A stretch of DNA of 64,000 nucleotides from Methylobacterium nodulans ORS 2060 (GTDB lineage Bacteria; Pseudomonadota; Alphaproteobacteria; Rhizobiales; Beijerinckiaceae). The position numbers were made by a program, and so were the translations under genes. The stretch is from NCBI RefSeq assembly GCF_000022085.1, contig NC_011894.1, forward strand, positions 708,501 to 772,500. The letters run 5' to 3'. The notes under the pieces were generated by a model that was given only the letters and a program-made list of their open reading frames with translations, was not told the origin of the DNA and ran no database searches. Of this stretch, positions 43,182-51,813 are shown one piece after another (within the stretch, counting starts at the first letter, position 1; every line of letters begins with the position of its first letter).

Positions 43182-43898
43182 TCAGAGCCGCGCCTCCTCG
43201 AAGGCCCTCACCCATTCGGCGCAGATGCCTGAGCGGACGATGTCCTCAAGCCCGAACTCCACGATCGGGATCGGCATCAGCCGGCTCTTCACGAGATGGA
43301 TCACGGTCCTGAGGCCCGAGGTCTCCCGCAGGTCCGTCTGGGACACGTCGCCGTTGATGATGACCTGGCAATCGTCGCCGATGCGGGTCAGGAACATCTT
43401 GATCTCGGACGGGGTGGTGTTCTGGGCCTCGTCGAGGATCACGAGGCAGTTCTTGAAGGTGCGGCCGCGCATGACCTCGAAGGGCACGATCTCGATGTCG
43501 CCGGCCTTGAGCGCGATGTCGAAGGCGCCCGCTCCCATGCGTTCCTTCATCGCTTCCGTGAGGGGAGCGACCCAGGGGGCGATCTTCTCGTCGAGGGTAC
43601 CGGGAAAGTAGCCGAGGGAGCGGCCGGAGGGGACGTTGGGCCGCGTGATCACCACCTTGGCGATGCGGCGCTGCCGCAGGAGGTCGGCGGCGCGGGTGCC
43701 GGCGATGTAGGTCTTGCCGGTGCCGGCCGGCCCGAGAACGATCACTTGCGAATGGGAACCGAGGGCTTCGAGATATTCGGCCTGACGGGCCGTCATGGGT
43801 TGGATCGGCGGCGGATTACGCTCCTCCTCGAACCGGGTACGAGACATCCGGATCGGGCGGTCATCGACCAGTTCAAGTCGTGCGCGTCGTCTCTTCAT
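43182..43898 (-). CDS. PhoH-like ATPase
   Basis: 238-residue PhoH-family P-loop protein. Walker A GPAGTGKT (56-63 region), Walker B LVILDEAQN and the INGDVSQTDL motif are present. It begins MKRRRARLELVDDRP, a common start in alphaproteobacterial members. PhoH proteins are thought to act in RNA handling, often beside ybeY, but no ybeY or era is next to it here. Whether it is regulated by phosphate is not apparent from the upstream sequence. Confidence 0.9.
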   Translation of the reverse strand: MKRRRARLELVDDRPIRMSRTRFEEERNPPPIQPMTARQAEYLEALGSHSQVIVLGPAGTGKTYIAGTRAADLLRQRRIAKVVITRPNVPSGRSLGYFPGTLDEKIAPWVAPLTEAMKERMGAGAFDIALKAGDIEIVPFEVMRGRTFKNCLVILDEAQNTTPSEIKMFLTRIGDDCQVIINGDVSQTDLRETSGLRTVIHLVKSRLMPIPIVEFGLEDIVRSGICAEWVRAFEEARL

Positions 43899-44291
43899 AG
43901 ATCAACACTCCCACTGGACTTGCGGTGCCGCTGTATCGTGTGCCCTCCTGTGTCCCCAGACCTCCTTCAGTGCCGTTCAACGACTCAAATCCGTGGGTTC
44001 GTACGAGTTCCACATCTGATCGACGCCAGCGGTGGACAAGTCCGCTTGCGCCTCCCGTAACGGTATGCCGACACGGGTCGACCAGCAATTCCCGCGCCGC
44101 AGCGCACAAGGCGCTTTTCGCAGTTGCCAAGATTAGCTGAGCGGCTGTGTCTCAAAACACACAGCGATGGCGACCGGGGAGCGTCCCAAAGGCGAGCCGT
44201 GGACCCTTGCGCGGTGCCCGGCCCGGATGACGACACCCTCACGATCGCGACCTCCGCTGCCACGACGCGGAGACAGGAGGCCCGAGCCGGC
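43899..44291. other. Intergenic region, no gene supported
   Basis: 393 bp upstream of the phoH-like gene and downstream of the uvrD-like gene. A small hairpin GCTGTGT/ACACAGC (44144-44165) might terminate uvrD transcription. A minus-strand frame of 85 codons overlaps the phoH start in another frame and was not accepted. Confidence 0.45.
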
Positions 44292-46631
44292 TCAGGCCGG
44301 CTGGACGAAACTGTCGAGAACCATCTTCCGGCCGGCCTTGTCGAAGTCAACGGTGAGCTTGTTGCCGTCGACCGCCGCCACGGAGCCCGGCCCGAATTTC
44401 GTGTGGAAGACGCGCGCTCCGGTTGCGTAATCCGACGCCGTCCCGGTGGATTTGGCCACCAGCGTGCCCTCGATCTGTTTCGGCCCGCTGCGGCTGCTCC
44501 GCGCACCGCCGCCGAACCGGTCCTGACCAGCGGTGTTCGCCTGCGCGCGCTGCCAGCCGGGCGTCGCATAGGAGGAGCCGAAGGGCGTCGGCTGCCGGTC
44601 GAAGCGCGAGGGGCCGTAGGAGAAGCTCGCCGGTGCCTCGATCACCTCGACGCTGCTCTCCGGCAACTCGTCGACGAACCGGCTCGGGATCGTCGAGGAC
44701 CACAGGCCGTGGATGCGGCGGTTCACCGCGAAGGAGATCTTGGCACGCCTGCGGGCCCGCGTGAGGCCCACATGGGCGAGGCGCCGCTCCTCCTCCAGCC
44801 CCGCCCGGCCGCTCTCGTCGATGGCGCGCTGGTTGGGAAACAGCCCGTCCTCCCAGCCCGGCAGGAAGACCGTGTCGAATTCGAGCCCCTTGGCGGCGTG
44901 GAGCGTCATCAGGCTCACGCGCTCCCCGCCCTCGGCCTCGCTCGCATCCATCACCAGGGCGATGTGCTCCAGGAAGGCCGGCAGGTCGGGAAATTCTTCG
45001 AGGGAGCGCACCAGCTCCTTCAGGTTCTCCAGGCGGCCCGCCGCATCGGCGGTGCGCTCCTTCTGCCACATCTCGGTGTAGCCGGATTCCTCCAGGATGG
45101 TCTGGGCGACCTCCGCGTGGGGCTGGATCTCCAGGAGCTTGGCCCATCGCGAAAAGCTCTGCAGGAGGGCGCGCAGGGTGGAGCGGGGCTTGGGCTTCAG
45201 CTCCTCCGTCTCGACGATGAGGCAGGCTGCATGAAGAAGCGGCACGGATTGCCGCCGCGACAGGCTGTGGAGCGCCTGCAGGGTCGCGTCGCCGAGGCCG
45301 CGCTTGGGCGTGTTGATGATCCGCTCGAAGGCGAGGTCGTCGGCCGGGTTGGCGGTGAGGCGCAGATAGGCAAGCGCGTCGCGCACCTCCGCCCGCTCGT
45401 AGAAGCGGGGGCCGCCGATGACGCGGTAGGGCAGGCCGAGCTGGACGAAGCGGTCCTCGATCTCGCGCATCTGCGCGGAGATCCGCACCAGCACGGCGAT
45501 CTGCGACAGGGCGTGGCCCCTGGCCTGCAGGCCCTCGATGGTCTCGCCGAGGAGCCGCGCCTCCTCCTCCGAATCCCAGGCCCCCGTCACGGTGACGCGC
45601 TCGCCGGCCCCCTCCTCGGTGCGCAGCGTCTTGCCGAGCCGGCCCTCGTTGCGGGCAATCAGCGTCGAGGCCGCGGCCAGGATGTGGCCCGTGGAGCGGT
45701 AGTTGCGCTCCAGCCGCACCACTACGGCTCCCGGGAAGTCGTGCTCGAAGCGCAGGATGTTGTCGACCTCGGCCCCGCGCCAGCCATAGATCGACTGGTC
45801 GTCATCGCCCACGCAGCAGACGTTGCGGCGCCCCTGCGCGAGCAGCCGCAGCCAGAGATACTGCGCGACGTTGGTGTCCTGGTACTCGTCGACGAGGATG
45901 TAGCGGAAGCGGTCCTGGTATCCCGTCAGCACGTCCGGGTTCTCGCGCCACAGCCTGAGGCACAGGAGCAGCAGGTCGCCGAAATCGACGGCGTTGAGGG
46001 TGGCGAGCCGCTCCTGGTAGGCGGCGTAGAGCTTCCCGCCCTTGCCGAAGCCGAAGGCGCCCGCCTCGCCGGCCGGCACCTGCTCGGGGGACAGGCCGCG
46101 GTTCTTCCAGCCATCGATCGCCTGGGCGAGGCTGCGGGCGGGCCAGCGCTTCTCGTCGACATTGGCGGCCTCGATCACCTGCTTGAGCAGGCGGAGCTGG
46201 TCGTCGGTGCCGAGGATGGTGAAGTCGGACTTGAGACCGACCAGCTCCGCATGACGGCGCAGGATCTTGGTGCCGATGGCGTGGAAGGTGCCGAGCCAGG
46301 GCATGCCCTCGCCGGCCGAGCCGATCAGCGCGCCGATGCGCTCCTTCATCTCCCGGGCGGCCTTGTTGGTGAAGGTCACGGCCAGGATGTCGAAGGGCCG
46401 GGCGCGGCCGATGGCGATCAGATGCGCGATGCGGGTGGTGAGCACCCGCGTCTTGCCGGTCCCCGCGCCCGCCAGCACGAGGACGGGCCCCTCCGTCGCC
46501 TCCACGGCGCGACGCTGCTCCGCGTTCAGTCCTTCGAGATAGGCTGCGCTCGGGGGCGCCACGGCGGCCCGGGCGCGGGCGGCGATCGAAGTGGGGACGG
46601 GCGCCTCGGCCCCGGCGGCTTCGCGAGTCAT
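44292..46631 (-). CDS. UvrD/PcrA-type superfamily I DNA helicase
   Basis: 779 residues, 3'-5' helicase for mismatch and excision repair. Motifs in order: LNAEQRRAVEAT (Q), GAGTGKT (I), VTFTNKAAREM (Ia), VDEYQDTN (II), GDDDQSIYGWRGA (III), LERNYRS (IV), SLMTLHAAKGLEFDTVFL (V) and HVGLTRARRRA (VI). The C-terminal tail ends with a GARVFHTKFGPGSVAAVDGNKLTVDF Tudor-like segment, which in PcrA contacts RNA polymerase. The start MTREAAG at 46631 is preferred over extensions to 47222, which run through a repeat and the divergent small gene. Confidence 0.95.
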   Translation of the reverse strand: MTREAAGAEAPVPTSIAARARAAVAPPSAAYLEGLNAEQRRAVEATEGPVLVLAGAGTGKTRVLTTRIAHLIAIGRARPFDILAVTFTNKAAREMKERIGALIGSAGEGMPWLGTFHAIGTKILRRHAELVGLKSDFTILGTDDQLRLLKQVIEAANVDEKRWPARSLAQAIDGWKNRGLSPEQVPAGEAGAFGFGKGGKLYAAYQERLATLNAVDFGDLLLLCLRLWRENPDVLTGYQDRFRYILVDEYQDTNVAQYLWLRLLAQGRRNVCCVGDDDQSIYGWRGAEVDNILRFEHDFPGAVVVRLERNYRSTGHILAAASTLIARNEGRLGKTLRTEEGAGERVTVTGAWDSEEEARLLGETIEGLQARGHALSQIAVLVRISAQMREIEDRFVQLGLPYRVIGGPRFYERAEVRDALAYLRLTANPADDLAFERIINTPKRGLGDATLQALHSLSRRQSVPLLHAACLIVETEELKPKPRSTLRALLQSFSRWAKLLEIQPHAEVAQTILEESGYTEMWQKERTADAAGRLENLKELVRSLEEFPDLPAFLEHIALVMDASEAEGGERVSLMTLHAAKGLEFDTVFLPGWEDGLFPNQRAIDESGRAGLEEERRLAHVGLTRARRRAKISFAVNRRIHGLWSSTIPSRFVDELPESSVEVIEAPASFSYGPSRFDRQPTPFGSSYATPGWQRAQANTAGQDRFGGGARSSRSGPKQIEGTLVAKSTGTASDYATGARVFHTKFGPGSVAAVDGNKLTVDFDKAGRKMVLDSFVQPA

Positions 46632-46778
46632 GGCGCCATCACTGGACCAAAACGCGAACGGCGTCGAGGGTTCGCGGGCCAGTGGCGGAGAGCCGCAGGG
46701 CTGCCGGCGCAGGAACCTGGCGGCGGCCCGGAGCGTCCCCATCTGATGATGGTAAGCCTTCTGCCCGCCGGAGTTCCC

Positions 46779-47033
46779 ATGCCTGCCCGCGCCCTTCTGA
46801 TCCTTGCCGCCGCCATCGCGGCGGGCCCCGCCCTCGCCCAGAGCCAACGCACGACGAGCCGCGCCGAGCGCACGGTCGAGGGCCTCAACAACTCGATGAA
46901 CACGCGCAGTGACCTGCGCGACATCCAGCAGCAGAACCGCTTCGAGACGAACCAGCTGCAGGGCCAGATCCGGCGCAACGAGACCCTGCCCCCTCCGCCG
47001 GTCACGCCGAGCATCATCGGCCGGCCGCGGTAG
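46779..47033 (+). CDS. Small secreted hypothetical protein
   Basis: 84 residues. A clear signal peptide (MPARALLILAAAIAAGPALAQ) is followed by a ~63-residue hydrophilic, Gln/Asn/Arg-rich mature region (DLRDIQQQNRFETNQLQGQI) ending in a Pro-rich tail. GGAG lies five bases before the start. Divergent from the helicase gene. Function unknown; it resembles small periplasmic proteins of Rhizobiales that have no assigned role. Confidence 0.75.
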   Translation: MPARALLILAAAIAAGPALAQSQRTTSRAERTVEGLNNSMNTRSDLRDIQQQNRFETNQLQGQIRRNETLPPPPVTPSIIGRPR

Positions 47034-47088
47034 GGGGCGTGGCGCCGGCCGTGAACCTGCGGCCGCCGAAAGAAGTGTGGGTCCTGCC

Positions 47089-47279
47089 GGAACCGCGGGA
47101 TCCCCTCTCCCGTGCGGGAGAGGGGCAGGGGTGAGGGTTCCGGACCCTTCAGAATAAAACCGAGACGGTGGTGCTGGCAGCGGGACGGCTCCGTCGTCTT
47201 GCTGAACCACCTGGACCCTCACGCGCGATCTTCGATCGCCTGCCCCTCTCCCGCACGGGAGAGGGGATCCCGCGGTTCC
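47089..47279. repeat. Repeat unit with 41-bp perfect inverted arms
   Basis: The 41 bases from 47089 to 47129 recur as an exact reverse complement at 47239-47279. Each arm contains its own hairpin (CCCCTCTCCCG/CGGGAGAGGGG). The 109-bp centre is flanked by TGAGGGT and ACCCTCA. A related, more diverged pair is at 49621-49800 and a single hairpin of the same type at 53189-53220. It looks like a REP/BIME-type or MITE-like unit. Confidence 0.8.
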
Positions 47280-47296
47280 CGCGCTTCACGGGTTCT

Positions 47297-48127
47297 TCAC
47301 GCCGCGCCCGGAACCTCGAAGGTCACGAAATCCGGCTTCGCCACCCGCACGGAGAGCCCGCCCGCCTCGACCCTCTCGCCGGCCGCGACGGCATCCGCCA
47401 GGCGGTCGAGGCGCAGCAGCCCGAGGCCCCGGTCGCCCGCGGCGCTCCCGGTCTGCCCGAGCGCGCGGGCGCCGGCCGTGACCGGCGTTCCGGCCGGGAC
47501 GGCGGCGCCCGGATACAGCAGCGGCACGACGCGGGTCCGCGCGGTGCCGCGATGCTGCATGCGCGACACCACCTCCTGGCCCACGTAGCAGCCCTTGCGG
47601 AAATCGACGCCGCCGAGCTGGTCCATCAGCGCCTCGTGCGGAAAGGCGTCGCCCAGGGCGAAATCGGCGCCGCTCTCCGGCACTCCGAGGGCGATCCGGT
47701 GCGCCTGGAACGCCTCCGGCGTGGCATCGACGGCCGGCTCTCCCCCCTCGGGCGCGTAGAGCCGCCAGCCGAGCGCCGGCAGGCGCCCATCCCGCAGCCA
47801 GGACCCCTCCGGCTCCGCGCCCCAGGCGGCGAAGACCCGAAGCGGCGTCTGCGCGAACGCAACCCTGGCACGCAGCCGATAGAGCGTGAGCCGCCGCATC
47901 AGGTCCGGCAGCACGGCACGCGGCGCATCGAGATGGAAGCCGTCCCCGGCGCGGCTGAGCAGGAAGTCGAACAGGATTTTTCCCTGCGGTGCCAGCAGCG
48001 CCCCGAGCCGCGCCTCGTCGGGCGGCAAGGTTTCGACGTTGCAGGTGATGAGGCCCTGGAGAAACCCGGGCGCGTCGTCTCCGGTCAGGGCCAGGACGGC
48101 GCGGTCCGTCAGGGAAGCGATGGGCAT
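47297..48127 (-). CDS. ygfZ: Folate-binding protein YgfZ (GcvT-like, Fe-S cluster maintenance)
   Basis: 276 residues. The diagnostic motif KGCYVGQEVVSRMQHRG is present in the GcvT-like folate-binding fold; FLQGLITCNVETL and LAPQGKILFDFLL are at the N-terminus. YgfZ/IBA57 proteins help assemble or repair 4Fe-4S clusters using tetrahydrofolate. The start MPIASLTDRAVL at 48127 is typical. Divergent from the dihydroorotase gene with a 126-bp gap. Confidence 0.92.
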   Translation of the reverse strand: MPIASLTDRAVLALTGDDAPGFLQGLITCNVETLPPDEARLGALLAPQGKILFDFLLSRAGDGFHLDAPRAVLPDLMRRLTLYRLRARVAFAQTPLRVFAAWGAEPEGSWLRDGRLPALGWRLYAPEGGEPAVDATPEAFQAHRIALGVPESGADFALGDAFPHEALMDQLGGVDFRKGCYVGQEVVSRMQHRGTARTRVVPLLYPGAAVPAGTPVTAGARALGQTGSAAGDRGLGLLRLDRLADAVAAGERVEAGGLSVRVAKPDFVTFEVPGAA

Positions 48128-48253
48128 CGGCACCAAGATCCTTCTCGTCCGGACGGCCCGGCTTGAACCTCCGGCGGGGCTGACATAAGCCGCCGGTCGG
48201 CCGCTCTCAATCGGCCTTGCGCCGAGCGTGGCCCTTGCCAAGGGAATGCCGCC

Positions 48254-49594
48254 ATGAGCCAGAGTTTCGACCTCCTCCTGCGCGGCGGCACCGTCGTGAA
48301 CCACGACGGGATCGGCCCGGCCGATCTCGGCGTGCGGGACGGCCGCATCGCCGCCATCGGCGACCTCTCGCGGGCCTCGGCCGGCCGGGTGCAGGATTGC
48401 GGGGGCCTCCACCTGCTGCCCGGAATCATCGACAGCCAGGTCCACTTCCGCGAGCCGGGGCTCGACCACAAGGAGGATCTGGAGACGGGCTCGCGCGCGG
48501 CCGTGATGGGCGGCGTCACCACGGTGTTCGAGATGCCGAACACCAACCCGCAGACCACGAGTCCCGAGACGCTCGCCGACAAGGTCCGCCGCGCCCATCA
48601 CCGCATGCATTGCGACTTCGCCTTCTGGGTCGGGGGCACGCACGAGAATGCGGCCGAGGTCGCGGAGCTCGAGCGTCTGCCGGGTGCGGCGGGCATCAAG
48701 GTGTTCATCGGCTCCTCGACGGGCTCGCTCCTCGTCGAGGACGATGCGGGCCTCGCCGAGATCCTGAAGCGCATCCGCCGCCGCGCGGCCTTCCATGCGG
48801 AGGACGAGGCGATGCTGCGCGAGCGCAAGGGCCTGCGGGTGCCGGGCGATCCCTCCTCGCATCCGGTCTGGCGCTCGCCCGAGGCGGCCCTGAAGGCGAC
48901 GGAGCGGCTGGTGCGCATCGCCCGCGAGACCGGCGCGCGCATCCACGTGCTGCACATCTCGACCGCGGAGGAGATGCGCTTCCTCGCCGCCCACAAGGAC
49001 GTGGCGACGGTGGAGGTGACGCCCCACCACCTGACCCTCGACGGGACGGAAGCCTATCGGCGCCTCGGCACGCTGGTGCAGATGAACCCGCCGGTGCGCG
49101 ACGCCGCCCACCGCGACGGGCTGTGGTGGGGGCTGTCGCAGGGCGTCGCCGACGTGCTCGGCTCCGACCACGCGCCCCATACGCGGGAGGAGAAGGCGAA
49201 GCCCTATCCGGACTCGCCCTCCGGCATGACCGGCGTGCAGACCCTGGTGCCGATCATGCTCGACCACGTGGCGGCGGGCCGGCTGAGCCTGGCGCGCCTC
49301 GTCGACCTCACCAGCGCCGGCCCCAAACGCGCCTTCGGGCTCGCCCGCAAGGGGCGCCTCGCGATAGGCTACGACGCGGACGTGACGGTGGTCGACCTGA
49401 AGCGGCGGGAGACCATCACGGATGCCTGGATCGCCTCCCGCTGCGGCTGGACGCCCTATGACGGGACGACCGTGACGGGCTGGCCCATCGGCACGGTGGT
49501 GCGCGGGCATGTGGTGATGTGGGAAGGGAGCCTCGATGCACCCGCGCGCGGCGAGGCGGCGCGGTTCGAGGAGGCCTTTCCGGCGCGCGGCTGA
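48254..49594 (+). CDS. Dihydroorotase
   Basis: 446-residue class I dihydroorotase of the cyclic amidohydrolase family. The zinc motif is DSQVHFREPGLDHKED (HxR rather than HxH because the second histidine is shifted in this branch), then FEMPNTNP, AGIKVFIGSSTGSL with the carboxylated lysine, HAEDE, HVLHIST and GSDHAPH with the catalytic aspartate. It converts N-carbamoylaspartate to dihydroorotate in pyrimidine synthesis. No pyrB, carA or carB is adjacent. Homologues of this size are annotated pyrC-like. GGAATGCCGCC precedes the ATG. Confidence 0.9.
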   Translation: MSQSFDLLLRGGTVVNHDGIGPADLGVRDGRIAAIGDLSRASAGRVQDCGGLHLLPGIIDSQVHFREPGLDHKEDLETGSRAAVMGGVTTVFEMPNTNPQTTSPETLADKVRRAHHRMHCDFAFWVGGTHENAAEVAELERLPGAAGIKVFIGSSTGSLLVEDDAGLAEILKRIRRRAAFHAEDEAMLRERKGLRVPGDPSSHPVWRSPEAALKATERLVRIARETGARIHVLHISTAEEMRFLAAHKDVATVEVTPHHLTLDGTEAYRRLGTLVQMNPPVRDAAHRDGLWWGLSQGVADVLGSDHAPHTREEKAKPYPDSPSGMTGVQTLVPIMLDHVAAGRLSLARLVDLTSAGPKRAFGLARKGRLAIGYDADVTVVDLKRRETITDAWIASRCGWTPYDGTTVTGWPIGTVVRGHVVMWEGSLDAPARGEAARFEEAFPARG

Positions 49595-49620
49595 GGCTTT
49601 CAGGGCGAGCCGCGGGCAGC

Positions 49621-49800
49621 ACCGGAACCCCTCTCCCGAGTGGAAGAGGGGCTGGCGATCGAAGATCGCGCGTGAGGGTGCTACGCGTCAGAACAAAGCA
49701 CTGAGCGTTCCGCGGGTTAGCGGCACGGTTCAGGCTTCTTGGCTAGCACCGTCTCCACCCTCACCCCTGCCCCTCTCCCACTCGGGAGAGGGGTTCTGCG
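49621..49800. repeat. Diverged paired REP-type repeat
   Basis: GAACCCCTCTCCCGAGTGG near 49621-49640 and GCCCCTCTCCCACTCGGGAGAGGGG near 49771-49795, each followed or preceded by TGAGGGT/ACCCTCA, bracket a ~100-bp centre containing GCTAGCACCGTCTC. It corresponds to the unit at 47089-47279. Its right arm supplies the last codons of the ribbon-helix-helix gene on the minus strand. Confidence 0.7.
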
Positions 49801-50027
49801 GTCTGCGCGGCCTGCACCTCGCGCAGAACGAAGACCCGGATCGCCGAGGACAGGTTCTGCTCGGCCCGGCCGGCATCGATCCGGCCGATCAGGGCCTGGA
49901 CCGAGAGCCCGCGCGCAGCGGCGAGCTGCTGGAGGGCCTCCCAGAAGGGTCCCTCCAGCGAGACGCTGGTGCGGTGGCCGGCGATCATCACGGAGCGCTT
50001 GCGCAGCCCCTCGGGCGCGCCGGTCAT
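49761..50027 (-). CDS. Ribbon-helix-helix domain protein
   Basis: 88 residues. The RHH fold is visible as SVMIAGHRTSVSLEGPFWEALQQLAAARG, then SVQALIGRID and AIRVFVLREV. The core ends near residue 75; the final ~12 residues (AEPLSRVGEGQG) are encoded by the REP-type repeat, so the original C-terminus has been altered. The ATG overlaps the DUF4169 stop (ATGA). In Rhizobiales this gene commonly follows fumC and DUF4169. Probably a DNA-binding regulator. Confidence 0.85.
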   Translation of the reverse strand: MTGAPEGLRKRSVMIAGHRTSVSLEGPFWEALQQLAAARGLSVQALIGRIDAGRAEQNLSSAIRVFVLREVQAAQTAEPLSRVGEGQG

Positions 50028-50215
50028 TCGGACGGGCCGGATCCCTCGAGGCGGTGGCCCTCGTGGCGCGCAGTCTCGATCGCCTGCCTCGCCTCCGCCA
50101 GGGTCCTGGTCTTCCTGGGCCGGCCGAAGGCGGCCCGGTTCTCGGCCGCCGCCGCCTCCTTGGCCTGCCGTGCCTTGGCCTTGCGGGCCTGGCGCAGGTT
50201 GACGATCTCGGCCAT
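50024..50215 (-). CDS. DUF4169 family protein
   Basis: 63-residue, highly basic and Ala-rich helical protein starting MAEIVNLRQARKAKARQ, the DUF4169 hallmark, followed by NRAAFGRPRKTRT. Function unknown. It lies four bases behind fumC and overlaps the ribbon-helix-helix gene by four, forming a conserved Rhizobiales operon; translation is probably coupled through all three genes. Confidence 0.9.
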   Translation of the reverse strand: MAEIVNLRQARKAKARQAKEAAAAENRAAFGRPRKTRTLAEARQAIETARHEGHRLEGSGPSE

Positions 50216-50219
50216 GGGC

Positions 50220-51632
50220 CTACTCCGCGCTGGGCGCCAGCATCGTCTCCGGCCGCACCACGGCATCGAACTGCTCGGCCGTGACGTAGCCGAGCCGCAG
50301 CGCCTCCTCCTTGAGTGTGGTGCCGTTCTTGTGTGCGGTCTTGGCGATCTCGGCGGCCTTGTCGTAGCCGATCGTCGGCGCCAGCGCCGTCACCAGCATG
50401 AGCGAGCGGCTCATCAGGTCGGCGATGCGGTCGTGATTCGGCTTGATGCCGACGACGCAGTTATCGGCGAAGCTCACCGCCGCGTCGGCGAGGAGCCGCA
50501 CCGACTGCAGCACCGCGTTGGCGATGACCGGCTTGAAAACGTTGAGCTCGAAATGGCCCTGGCTGCCGGCCACCGACACGGTCGTGCCGTTGCCGATCAC
50601 CTGGGCGCAGACCATGGTCATGGCCTCCGCCTGGGTCGGGTTGACCTTGCCGGGCATAATCGAGGAGCCGGGCTCGTTCTCGGGCAGCGAGATCTCGCCG
50701 AGGCCCGAGCGGGGGCCGGACCCCATCAGGCGGATGTCGTTGGCGATCTTGAACAGACCGCTCGCGAGGCTGGTGAGCGCGCCCTGCGCGAAGACCAGGG
50801 CGTCGTGGCTGGCCAGGGCCTCGAACTTGTTGTCGGCCGAGGTGAAGGGCAGCCCGGTCAGCTCCGCCACCTTGGCGGCGAAGCGCGTGGCGAATTCCGG
50901 ATGGGCGTTGAGGCCGGTGCCGACCGCGGTGCCGCCCTGGGCCAGCGCCAGCACGCCGGGCAGCGTCGCGCCGACCCGCGAGCCGCCGAGGGCCACCTGC
51001 GCGGCATACCCTGAGAATTCCTGGCCGAGCGTGACCGGCGTGGCGTCCTGCAGGTGCGTGCGGCCGATCTTGACGATCTCGGCGAATTCCCGGGCCTTGG
51101 CGTCGAGGGCGGCGTACAGGTGCTGCAGGGCCGGCATCAGCCGGTCGTTGATCTCGCGGGCCACCGCGATGTGCATCGCGGTCGGGAAGGTGTCGTTGGA
51201 GGATTGGCCGCGATTGACGTGGTCGTTCGGGTGCACGGGCGACTTGCCGCCGCGCTGGCCGCCGAGCCGCTCGTTGGCGAGGCTCGCGATCACCTCGTTG
51301 GCATTCATGTTCGACTGGGTGCCCGACCCGGTCTGCCAGACCACCAGCGGGAATTCGCCGTCGTGGCGGCCCTCGACGACCTCGGCCGCGGCCGCCGCGA
51401 TGGCGTCGGCGAGAAGCGGCTCCAGCACGCCGAGGTCGCGGTTCACGAGGGCGGCGGCCTGCTTCACGAGGCCGAGCGCATGGACGAGCGGCGCCGGCAT
51501 GCGCTCCGTGCCGATGCGGAAATTCTGGATCGAACGCTGGGTCTGCGCGCCCCAGTAGCGGTCCGCCGGGACTTCGATCGGCCCGAACGTGTCGGATTCC
51601 GTGCGGGTGGCTTTCTCGGTCGGCGACATCAT
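50220..51632 (-). CDS. fumC: Fumarate hydratase class II (FumC)
   Basis: 470 residues. The signature [11 protein letters not shown], the [14 protein letters not shown] loop and [14 protein letters not shown] are intact, with the catalytic histidine in [16 protein letters not shown]. It interconverts fumarate and malate in the TCA cycle as an iron-independent tetramer. MMSP start at 51632, or the second ATG at 51629. First gene of the fumC-DUF4169-RHH operon. Confidence 0.96.
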   Translation of the reverse strand: MMSPTEKATRTESDTFGPIEVPADRYWGAQTQRSIQNFRIGTERMPAPLVHALGLVKQAAALVNRDLGVLEPLLADAIAAAAAEVVEGRHDGEFPLVVWQTGSGTQSNMNANEVIASLANERLGGQRGGKSPVHPNDHVNRGQSSNDTFPTAMHIAVAREINDRLMPALQHLYAALDAKAREFAEIVKIGRTHLQDATPVTLGQEFSGYAAQVALGGSRVGATLPGVLALAQGGTAVGTGLNAHPEFATRFAAKVAELTGLPFTSADNKFEALASHDALVFAQGALTSLASGLFKIANDIRLMGSGPRSGLGEISLPENEPGSSIMPGKVNPTQAEAMTMVCAQVIGNGTTVSVAGSQGHFELNVFKPVIANAVLQSVRLLADAAVSFADNCVVGIKPNHDRIADLMSRSLMLVTALAPTIGYDKAAEIAKTAHKNGTTLKEEALRLGYVTAEQFDAVVRPETMLAPSAE

Positions 51633-51813
51633 GGCCTCTTTGGCGGTTCGAATCGGCGCCTACTTAAGCCAAAGGCGGGCGTTGCGCGATGCCGGATCGG
51701 CGCCAGCGCGCCCGCGGCATTACAGGAGACCCGTTCTGTCAGACGCTGCGGTCGCGGCTCGCCCCGCTCAATCCCCCTTCCGGCCGGCCGTGCCGCGCCC
51801 GCGCACGGAGCCG

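Noticed and set aside
43873..44130. Minus-strand frame of 85 codons overlapping the phoH-like start
   Set aside because: Out of frame with the clear PhoH N-terminus and without recognisable features.
44124..47033. Plus-strand open frame of 969 codons
   Set aside because: Antisense to the uvrD-like helicase. Only the final 84 codons (46779-47033) have a start signal and a signal peptide.
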